Assembly (NCBI GenBank): GCA_963716525.1
Contig: OY970315.1
Location: 2,852,001-2,916,000, forward strand
DNA length: 64,000 bases
Origin: JBBREP01 sp963716525
GTDB taxonomy: Bacteria > Actinomycetota > Acidimicrobiia > IMCC26256 > PALSA-610
Reading direction: 5' to 3'
The notes below the pieces were generated by a model, which saw only the letters and a list, made by a program, of their open reading frames with translations, had not been told where the DNA came from and searched no databases. The position numbers and the translations under genes were made by a program. Shown in pieces: positions 28,451 through 35,543 of the stretch (position 1 is its first letter; the number at the start of each line of letters is the position of its first letter).

Positions 28451-28479
28451 CGGGTAGGGTCTGTCCGGTACTCCAAGAC

Positions 28480-28591
28480 CCACGGGGGAGCTCGGACGGG
28501 CCGGGCTGAGAGGGTGACGTCCCGACCGCCGAAGGGCGTGGGCGTGTCACCGACCCCTCGAACCTGCACCGGGTAATGCCGGCGGAGGGAG
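28480..28591 (+). promoter_or_regulatory. TPP riboswitch (THI element)
   Basis: The conserved THI box is clear: ACGGGGGAGC at 28482, GGCTGAGAGGG at 28503-28513, and the 3' half ACCTGCACCGGGTAATGCC followed by GGCGGAGGGA (28562-28590). A variable arm (GTGACGTCCC...GGGCGTGTCAC) sits between. The GGAGGGAGG that serves as ribosome binding site of the next gene (28583-28592) overlaps the 3' end of the aptamer, so thiamine pyrophosphate binding probably blocks translation. This agrees with the downstream thiamine uptake and pyrophosphokinase genes. Confidence 0.96.
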
Positions 28592-28601
28592 GCGGCGGCG
28601 C

Positions 28602-29300
28602 ATGGACGCTTCGCACAGCGGCGATCCCGGGCGCGACGCGCTCGTGATCAGTAGTGCCGCGACGCCGGTCACGCTGGCCTTTGCCCGCGGGAAGCATCCC
28701 GACGCGCTGGTGATCGCGGCCGACGGTGGGCTCGCCGCGGCCGTCGCCATCGGGCTGCGTGTCGACGTCGTGGTGGGTGATCTCGATTCGGCCGACGAGC
28801 AGCAGCTCGCCGCGGCCGCGGCTGGTGGCGCCGAGATCGAACGGCACCCGGCCGAGAAGGACGCCACCGACCTCGACCTCGCAGTGCAATGCGCGCTTGC
28901 ACACCGGGTGACGCAGGTGGTGGTCGTCGACTCGACCGGCGGCCGCCTCGACCATTTCCTCGGCGGCATCATCCTGCTCGGGTCGGGCGCGCTCGTGGGT
29001 GTGGAGGTGACCGCGTACGTCGACGACGCGGTGATCGTCGTCGTCCGGGGCGGCGGCACGCGCACAATTCCCGCAGCCGTGGGCGCCACGATCACGCTCC
29101 TCCCCACGCACGGCGCCGCGGTGGGGGTGAGCACCGAGGGCCTGCGTTACCCGCTCGGCCGCGAGACGCTCGTCGCGGGCACTACGCGGGGCGTGAGCAA
29201 CGTGGTGATCGGACCGGAACCGAAGGTTTCGGTGACGGCGGGCGCGCTGCTCGTGGTCGTGCCCGATGCCGTCCCCGCCGACCGTGAGGTTGCACGATGA
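28602..29300 (+). CDS. thiN: Thiamine pyrophosphokinase
   Basis: A 232-residue enzyme that transfers pyrophosphate from ATP to thiamine to give TPP. Family motifs are visible: IAADGGLAAA (residues 38-47), VVVGDLDSADE (56-66), AEKDATDLDLAVQCA (84-98) and STGGRLDHFLGG (111-122). The C-terminal domain is a beta sandwich. The start ATG lies behind the ribosome binding site inside the TPP riboswitch. Its stop overlaps the start of thiB (ATGA). As first gene of a riboswitch-controlled operon it couples salvage phosphorylation to uptake. Confidence 0.95.
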   Translation: MDASHSGDPGRDALVISSAATPVTLAFARGKHPDALVIAADGGLAAAVAIGLRVDVVVGDLDSADEQQLAAAAAGGAEIERHPAEKDATDLDLAVQCALAHRVTQVVVVDSTGGRLDHFLGGIILLGSGALVGVEVTAYVDDAVIVVVRGGGTRTIPAAVGATITLLPTHGAAVGVSTEGLRYPLGRETLVAGTTRGVSNVVIGPEPKVSVTAGALLVVVPDAVPADREVAR

Positions 29301-30391
29301 GGTCTGGTCGTTCCTTCCGTCGTACCGCAGTCCCGGCCGCGCTGCTCGCGCTGGTGATGGCCGGTGTCGGGGCGTGCAGCTCGTCGTCCGCCAAGCCGTC
29401 GTCCGCAACGAGGGGCGCCACGGTGCGGTTGCTCACCCACGACGCGTTCGCGGTGTCGAAGCCGGTGCTTGCCGAGTTCACGAAGCAGACCGGCATCACG
29501 GTGAAGGTGCTGCGCCAGGGTGACGCCGGCGCGATGGTAAACGCCGCGATCCTCACACGCGACCACCCACAGGCCGACGCGCTGTACGGCATCGACAACA
29601 CGTTCCTCTCGCGGGCGCTCGATCATCAGCTGTTCGAGCGGCGTACCTATACCGGGCTCGCCGCGCTGCGCCCGCAGGCGCGCCAGGCCTTCGCGAGCGT
29701 GCTGCCGTACGCAGTACCCACCGACTATGGCGACGTGTGCTTCAACTACGACATCGCGTGGTTCCGCGACCATCACGTGCCCGCGCCGGCCACGCTCGAC
29801 GACCTCGTCACACCGCGGTACAAGGGCCTCACCGTTGTGGAGAACCCCGCCACGTCGTCGCCCGGCAACGCGATGCTCGTCTCCACGATCGCTCGCGATG
29901 GCGAGCAGCAGGCGATGACCTGGTGGCGCACGCTCGTGCACGAGAACGGCGGCGAGGTGGTCGACGACTGGACGACTGCCTACGAGACCGACTTCACCGA
30001 CGGCGGTGGCAGCGGCACGCGACCGATCGTGCTCTCGTACGCGTCGAGTCCGCCTGCCGACATCGTGTACTCGGACGGCAAGAAGTCCACCACCGATGTC
30101 GGTGTCGTGCGCGACGGCTGCTTCCGCCAGTACGAGTTCGCCGGCGTGCTGCACAACGCCGCGCATCCGGCCGCAGCGCAACTTCTCGTGGAGTACCTCC
30201 TGGGTAAGCGCTTCCAGGAGGACATGCCATTGCAGATGTTCGTGTGGCCCACACGCACCGACGCGGCCGTACCGCGGGTGTTCGCGCGCTGGACGCCGAT
30301 CCCGCCGCACCCGTACCTGCCCGACTACCGCACGATCGGGGCGCACCGAGAGCAGTGGATCGAGGAGTGGAGGAAGGTCGTCCTCGGATGA
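29297..30391 (+). CDS. thiB: Thiamine ABC transporter, substrate-binding lipoprotein
   Basis: A 364-residue lipoprotein: signal peptide VPAALLALVMAGVGAC with a lipobox Cys at about residue 27. The mature protein is a type II periplasmic binding fold (VRLLTHDAFAVSKPVLAEFTKQTGI, YGIDNTFLSRALD, YAVPTDYGDVCFNYD) closely matching ThiB. The downstream YASSPPADIVYS segment lines the thiamine site in the family. It overlaps thiN and thiP by 4 bp each. Confidence 0.95.
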   Translation: MRSGRSFRRTAVPAALLALVMAGVGACSSSSAKPSSATRGATVRLLTHDAFAVSKPVLAEFTKQTGITVKVLRQGDAGAMVNAAILTRDHPQADALYGIDNTFLSRALDHQLFERRTYTGLAALRPQARQAFASVLPYAVPTDYGDVCFNYDIAWFRDHHVPAPATLDDLVTPRYKGLTVVENPATSSPGNAMLVSTIARDGEQQAMTWWRTLVHENGGEVVDDWTTAYETDFTDGGGSGTRPIVLSYASSPPADIVYSDGKKSTTDVGVVRDGCFRQYEFAGVLHNAAHPAAAQLLVEYLLGKRFQEDMPLQMFVWPTRTDAAVPRVFARWTPIPPHPYLPDYRTIGAHREQWIEEWRKVVLG

Positions 30392-32014
30392 TCCCGCGTC
30401 GCCGCACCGGGCTGCTCCTCGCGGCTGCGGTCCCGGTGGCGTTCGTCGGATGGTTCTTCGTGTGGCCGCTCTGGGCGGTGCTCGGGCGCGGGCTGTTCGC
30501 GGGCGGGAGCCTGCACCTCGGGCCGCTCGAGGACGTCGCGCGCGACCCGCGCCTGCGCCACCTCGCGGGTTTCACGCTGGCACAGGCCGCGATCTCGACG
30601 GCGGTGACCCTCGTGATCGGCGTGCCCCTCGCGGGGCTTCTCACGCGCCGGCGGGTGCCGGCCGCGCGGTCACTCCGGTCCCTGATCGTGGTGCCGTTCG
30701 TGTTGCCGACGATCGTGGTCGCGGCCGCGTTCGCGGCCCTGCTCGGCGCGGGAGGGCCACTGGCGTCGTGGCACCTCGTTCCGGGCGCGACCGCGATCGT
30801 GCTGGCGCACGTGTGGTTCAACCTTGCCGTGGTGGTGCGCATTGTCGGTGCCCGATGGGCGAATCTCGATCCCGCTCTCGTCGACGTGGCGCGGGTCTCC
30901 GGCGCGCCGCCACTGCGCGCCTTCCGTGAGGCGACGCTGCCGATGCTTGCCGACTCGATCATGTCGGCGGCCGCGATCGTGTTCCTCTTCTGCGTGACCT
31001 CGTTCGGCGTGGTGCTCGTGCTGGGCGGGCCCCACTACGGAACGCTCGAGACCGAGATCTACCGTCTCACCACCCAGGAGCTCGCGCTCGATCGCGGCGA
31101 GCGTGCTCGTCGTCGTGCAGATGATCGTGGTGCTGCTCACCATCGCGATCGCGAGTCGCGCCTCGGGCGGCGCGATGCGAGCCGGCGGCGCGGGCAGGTT
31201 GGTTGCGTCGCGCGACGCGACTGCGCCGTTCCGGCGCGCGTCACACCGCGTGCTCGCAGGTGGGTTTCTCGCCGTGGTCCTGGCGTTCCTGCTCGCTCCG
31301 GTCGCGGTGATCGTGGCTCGGTCGCTCGGGGGAGGCGTCGGCGCGTATCGCGCGCTCGGCCGCGAGCTTCCGGTGCTCTCGGTGTCGCCGGCGTCGACGA
31401 TCAGCACGTCGGTGCGCGCCGCGGCCGCTGCGACGCTGCTCGCGATGGTGGTCGGGGGACTGGCCGCGATCGCGGTGGCCGGGCCCGGTGGGCGTGGCGC
31501 TCGCGGTGCACTGCAGCTCCTGTTGCTGCTGCCGCTCGGCGTGTCGGCCGTGACGATCGGCTTCGGATTCCTCATCGCCCTCGACCGGCCGGTCGACCTT
31601 CGCGCCTCGTGGTGGTTGGTGCCGATCGCGCAGGCGACCGTCGCGGTGCCGTTCGTGATGCGCACGCTCGTGCCGGGTCTGCGCAGCGTCGATCCGCGCC
31701 AGCGCGACGCCGCGGCGGTGCTCGGTGCGTCGCCGCGGCGCGTGTGGTTCGAGGTCGATCTCCCCGTGGTGCGCCGGGCGCTCGCGGCCGCGGCGACCTT
31801 CGCCGCCGCGATCTCGCTCGGCGAGTTCGGCGCAACCACGTTCGTGGCGCGCGTGGACGCACCTACGATGCCCATCGCGATCCGCCGGATGCTCGACGTT
31901 CCCGGCGCGACCATGCATCGCAGCGCGTTCGCGCTCGCGGTCATCCTCATCGTCGTCACGGCGGTGATGGCGGTGATGGCCGATCGCTTCGCCGACGTCC
32001 GCGGTGGCTACTGA
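30388..32014 (+). CDS. thiP: Thiamine ABC transporter permease, frame interrupted near 31100
   Basis: About 542 residues with two fused permease domains and about 12 predicted membrane helices. First half: VAFVGWFFVWPLWAVLG, SLIVVPFVLPTIVVAAAFAALLG and an EAA-like loop (VSGAPPLRAFREATLPML). Second half: LAGGFLAVVLAFLLAPVAVI and the EAA-like loop VLGASPRRVWFEVDLPVV. The frame shifts at about 31098; adding GC in GATCGCGGCGAG gives ELALDRAASVLVVVQ. Fused ThiP proteins are the norm for this transporter. Overlaps thiB by 4 bp. Confidence 0.9.
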
Positions 32015-32015
32015 C

Positions 32016-33146
32016 ATGCTGTCGGTGCGCGGCGTGGTCGTGTCGTTCGCCGGGGAGCCGGTGCTCGACGACGTCGACCTCGACCTGGGTGCTACGGGTG
32101 TGATCGCGCTGCTCGGCGCGAGTGGCTCGGGCAAGAGCACGCTGCTGCGAGTCGTCGCGGGCCTGCTCGCGGCCGACGGCGGTGTCGTGTGCTGGGACGG
32201 GCGTGACCTTGGCGGTGTCCCGGCGCACCGTCGCGGCTTCGGCATGCTGTTCCAGGATCACGTGCTGTTCCCGCACCGAGACGTCGGTGGCAACGTCGAG
32301 CTCGGGCTGCGCCTGCAACATCGCGATGCCGCGTTCCGCCGGGCGCGTGTCGCCGAGATGCTCGAGCTCGTCGGGCTCGCGGGCTACGAACGCCGACGCG
32401 TCGGCACGCTGTCCGGCGGCGAGCAGCAGCGTGTCGCGCTCGCACGCGCGCTCGCGCCGTCACCCCGCCTCGTGCTGCTCGACGAGCCGTTCGGCGCGCT
32501 CGATCGGCCCCTGCGCGACCGGCTCGTCGTCGAAGTGCGTGAGATCCTGCGGCATGCCTCGGTGCCCGCGATCGTGGTCACGCACGACCGCGACGAGGCG
32601 TTCGCGCTGGCCGACGCCGTCGGCGTGCTCGCCGGCGGCCGGATCGTGCAGTGCGCGCCGCCCGCGGAGCTGTGGGAGCGGCCGGCGACCGAGCACGTGG
32701 CCTCGCTCATCGGGCTCGGTGCCGCGCTCGACGCCACGATCGGCGACGGCGCGCTCGTGTCGGCGTGGGGCACGGTGCCGTGGCCTGATCGCTCGGCCCG
32801 CCGGCGCGCGCGCGTCGTGGTGCGTCCCGACGGGTTGCGCGTCGACCGCGACGGAACGCTCGACGCCGTGGTCCGCAGGGTGGCGCCGCACGGCGGGCGG
32901 ACGATGGTGGAGGTCACGCTGGCCGGCGGGCAGGCGGCGTGGGCGGCACCGCCGGCCGGCGGCGGGGCACTGCAACGCGGCGCGGGGGTGCGTGTGCGTG
33001 TTGAACCAGACGCGATCGTGATCTTCGGCGGTCAGCCCGATCCGCCGGCTGCGCTCGGCCCGGCCGGCACGGTTCAGTCGGCGCCCGGCGCGGGCACGTC
33101 GCCTCCGCCCGCGGCGAGCCCGGCCGGCGTGGCGAACGACCAGTAG
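32016..33146 (+). CDS. thiQ: Thiamine ABC transporter ATP-binding protein
   Basis: A 376-residue ABC ATPase: Walker A GASGSGKSTLL (34-44), Q-loop GMLFQDHVLFPH, signature TLSGGEQQRVALARAL, Walker B LVLLDEPFGALD and H-loop VTHDRDEAF. A C-terminal TOBE-like domain (RVVVRPDGLRV, VRRVAPHGGRTMVEV) follows, then a Pro/Gly/Ala tail. ATG 32016 was chosen, 1 base after the thiP stop; a GTG at 32004 is possible. The last 73 bp overlap the convergent zinc-ribbon gene. Confidence 0.94.
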   Translation: MLSVRGVVVSFAGEPVLDDVDLDLGATGVIALLGASGSGKSTLLRVVAGLLAADGGVVCWDGRDLGGVPAHRRGFGMLFQDHVLFPHRDVGGNVELGLRLQHRDAAFRRARVAEMLELVGLAGYERRRVGTLSGGEQQRVALARALAPSPRLVLLDEPFGALDRPLRDRLVVEVREILRHASVPAIVVTHDRDEAFALADAVGVLAGGRIVQCAPPAELWERPATEHVASLIGLGAALDATIGDGALVSAWGTVPWPDRSARRRARVVVRPDGLRVDRDGTLDAVVRRVAPHGGRTMVEVTLAGGQAAWAAPPAGGGALQRGAGVRVRVEPDAIVIFGGQPDPPAALGPAGTVQSAPGAGTSPPPAASPAGVANDQ

Positions 33147-33454
33147 GCGTCGACCCGCTGCCCGTACGCGTCGTCGGCCAGGCCGCCCGACTGCCACTCG
33201 CGCGTGATGCCGGCCATCTCGTTCGTGAGCGCGCCGGCCTCCTTCGGCACGTCACGGCCCCAACGGCAGACCGGGCACATCAGCACCCGGCGGGCCCGCG
33301 AGATCGGCAGCACCGGGATGAAGAACAGCGAGAACCAGCGCCGCGATTGGATGTCGTGGAGCACCACCGAGTTGTGGCAGCGCGGGCACGTTGCGGCGAT
33401 GGCGGCGCCGTGGTCGCGGATCTTGACGGGGAACCCGAAGAACACGAAGAACAC
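33074..33454 (-). CDS. Zinc-ribbon domain protein
   Basis: A 126-residue protein with two CxxC pairs, CPRCHN at about residue 23 and CPVCRWG at about 60, separated by a hydrophobic hairpin (RWFSLFFIPVLPIS). This matches a small actinobacterial zinc-ribbon family of unknown function that may sit at the membrane. GTG 33454 is the start (MFFVFFGFPVKIRDHG). The 3' end overlaps thiQ by 73 bp in the convergent direction, which is unusual and leaves both C-termini low in complexity. Confidence 0.8.
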   Translation of the reverse strand: MFFVFFGFPVKIRDHGAAIAATCPRCHNSVVLHDIQSRRWFSLFFIPVLPISRARRVLMCPVCRWGRDVPKEAGALTNEMAGITREWQSGGLADDAYGQRVDAYWSFATPAGLAAGGGDVPAPGAD

Positions 33455-33513
33455 GCACCCAGGCTACCGGCCTCGTCGAGCGGCCCTCGCGCGAGACGAT
33501 ACGGTACGCGGCC

Positions 33514-33918
33514 ATGCGCGTGGACCGGTCTTCGGAAGGTGGCGCGGCTCGCCTCGTCGCCCGCCGCGGATCCGATCGGCCTGGTATCCATACGCGACGG
33601 TCAGTTCGGGCTATCACGACAAGGTTGAATCGGCTCAGCGCGCGCCAGCGCCGCGATCTACCGACTCGACCAGCACCACGCCGACTACTACGGCGTTCTC
33701 CGACGCACGCCCGCCACCCCCGCGGTCCTCGTGGAAGTGTCCTCGACGAACCATCGGAGGCCGCGCTTCTCCACACCGCCGCGTTCCTCGGCGGCGAAGC
33801 GGCCGGTATCGCCGCGGGCATCGCCGCCGACCTCCACCCGGCGTTGCGCAGCGGCAGCACACGCCGGGTCGCGGTGCCGCGGTCGACCGAGCCGGCGAAG
33901 AGCCCCCCGTTTCGATGA
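33514..33918 (+). pseudogene. Remnant of an N-acetylmuramoyl-L-alanine amidase (amidase_3)
   Basis: This 0.55-kb gap between the zinc-ribbon gene and the gene at 34014 holds pieces of an amidase_3 C-terminus in three frames: AADPIGLVSI, then SAAIYRLDQHHADYYGVLRRTPATPAVLVEV (about 33640-33735), then LDEPSEAALLHTAAFL and EAAGIAAGIAADLH (33741-33842). VLRRT...PAVLVEV and EPSEAALL are family hallmarks near the C-terminal catalytic Glu. The N-terminal zinc ligands are absent. At least two frame changes are needed, and there is not enough room for a full domain. It is either a decayed gene or a heavily misread one. Confidence 0.55.
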
Positions 33919-34013
33919 GCGCTCACAGCTTTTGTGCCGTCCTCCAAGGTTCTCCTGAGGTGCGGCGCCGATGGTGACCGTACGCGCCGGCGACGGTACA
34001 GGAACGAGGACCC

Positions 34014-34337
34014 GTGGAGAACCGGCGAACCTGGGCACGCGACGAGGGCCTGCGCAAGGTGCGCCGCGTCACCGCGCAGATCGCGGGTGCCGGTCTCGTG
34101 GTGTCGGGCGGTATCGCGGCGATGACCGCCGGCGCCAGTTACGCGAGCGCCGGTCATCACAGCACGCGCTCGAACGCCTTGGACGCTGCAGCAGGCGACG
34201 TCGCGCCCGCGAACAGCGGCAGCCAGTTGGCGCCGGCGCCGTCGTTCGACGATCAGGGCCTCCAGGCGCCGCAGCTCGCGCCCGTCTACCCCTCCCCTGA
34301 CTACTCGCCTCCTCCCGTGGTATCCGGAGGTTCGTAG
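34014..34337 (+). CDS. Small exported or membrane-anchored protein, unknown
   Basis: A 107-residue protein from GTG 34014: a charged N-terminus (MENRRTWARDEGLRKVRR), a hydrophobic helix (AGAGLVVSGGIAAMTAGAS) and a low-complexity Pro/Ser/Ala extracytoplasmic tail ending PPVVSGGS. It looks like a membrane-anchored small protein. It precedes the cysteine-rich gene by 71 bp on the same strand. I do not recognise a family. Confidence 0.6.
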   Translation: MENRRTWARDEGLRKVRRVTAQIAGAGLVVSGGIAAMTAGASYASAGHHSTRSNALDAAAGDVAPANSGSQLAPAPSFDDQGLQAPQLAPVYPSPDYSPPPVVSGGS

Positions 34338-34408
34338 CGCCCGCGGTGAGATCGCCGCGACCTCGTCACATGCCGTCGCGAGCAGTCAACGACGGCTGGG
34401 AGTCCGGA

Positions 34409-35512
34409 ATGAACGACCCGCAAGGTCCGCACGGTGGCGAGGTGAGCGTCGGGACCGCGGCGTTGCCGCCGTTGCACAACGCGTGGCTGGCCGCGCTCAC
34501 TGGGGTCGAGGATGCACCCACCGAGCGCAGGTCGACGTGCGCCGACTGCGTGATGTGCGGCGGCGTCGAGCGTTCGGGCACCCGGCTGAGGTTCTCGCCG
34601 AACGTGAAGTGCTGCACCTACGTCCCGCATCTGGCGAACTTCCTCGTCGGTCGCTCACTTGCGGGACCCGGGCGCCCGAGCATCCTGACGCGGATCGCGC
34701 GACGGGCCGGCGTGACGCCGCTTGCGCTGGGGCTCAGCCATGCCGGCATCCGGCGCGTGGTGGCGGCGCAGGCTCACTTCGGGCGCGCGCCGGTGGTGGT
34801 GTGCCCGCACTTCGTCGAGGAGACACGGGGCTGCGCGATCTGGCAGACGCGCAACGCGGTGTGCTCCACCTGGTTCTGCAAGCACGAGCGCGGAGCGGTG
34901 AGCCAACGCTTCTGGCACGCTGTGCGTGATCTGCTGATCGCGGTCGAGGAACGCGTGTCCGAGCATTGCCTCGTCGAGTGCGGACTCCCGGATGACCAGG
35001 TGCGTGCGGTCCTCGGTCACCGGGCGGCCCTCAGGGAGAGGGTCGCGCGCGCCAATGCCGGCGACGCACGACCCGATACGACCGTTGATGACGAGTCCGC
35101 CGGCTGGTACGCGCGGATGTGGGGTGACTGGGCCGGCCGCGAAGTTGACTGGTTCGTACGCTGCGCAGAAGTTGTCGCGAACCTGGATCACGACGGTTTG
35201 ATCTCGCTCATGGCCGGCGCGCGCGAACTCTCGCAGGCGGTCCAGGACCGCTGGCGTGACCTGGGGGTGCGCGCCGTACCCGACCGCCTCACGTTCAGCC
35301 CGCGGGCCGGCAGTGAAGCAACCTCCGAGGTCCTCCGCCTCGTCGGCTACAGCCCGTTCGACCCGCTCGTGGTGCCCGCGACCCTGCAGGCCCAGCTGAG
35401 CAGGCTCGACGGTCGGCCCCGCGCGCAGGCACGCGACGGGATCGAGCCGCTCGACCGCGGCCTGCTCGTCGACCTGCACGACTTCGAGATCGCGGTGCCG
35501 CCCGACGCGTGA
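34409..35512 (+). CDS. Cysteine-rich protein of unknown function
   Basis: A 367-residue soluble protein. Cys clusters: STCADCVMCGG at about residue 34 (CxxCxxC), VKCCTYVPHLANFLVG at about 55, VVCPHFVEETRGCAIW and AVCSTWFCKHERG at about 150. These 10 or so Cys within 130 residues suggest a metal or iron-sulfur site, loosely like the YkgJ-type CxxCxxCC proteins. The C-terminal half is helical. The ATG at 34409 has GGGAG six bases upstream; earlier in-frame starts exist. The function is unknown. Confidence 0.8.
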   Translation: MNDPQGPHGGEVSVGTAALPPLHNAWLAALTGVEDAPTERRSTCADCVMCGGVERSGTRLRFSPNVKCCTYVPHLANFLVGRSLAGPGRPSILTRIARRAGVTPLALGLSHAGIRRVVAAQAHFGRAPVVVCPHFVEETRGCAIWQTRNAVCSTWFCKHERGAVSQRFWHAVRDLLIAVEERVSEHCLVECGLPDDQVRAVLGHRAALRERVARANAGDARPDTTVDDESAGWYARMWGDWAGREVDWFVRCAEVVANLDHDGLISLMAGARELSQAVQDRWRDLGVRAVPDRLTFSPRAGSEATSEVLRLVGYSPFDPLVVPATLQAQLSRLDGRPRAQARDGIEPLDRGLLVDLHDFEIAVPPDA

Positions 35513-35543
35513 CTACCGGTGCCAGTCGCGCGCTTGGCGGACG

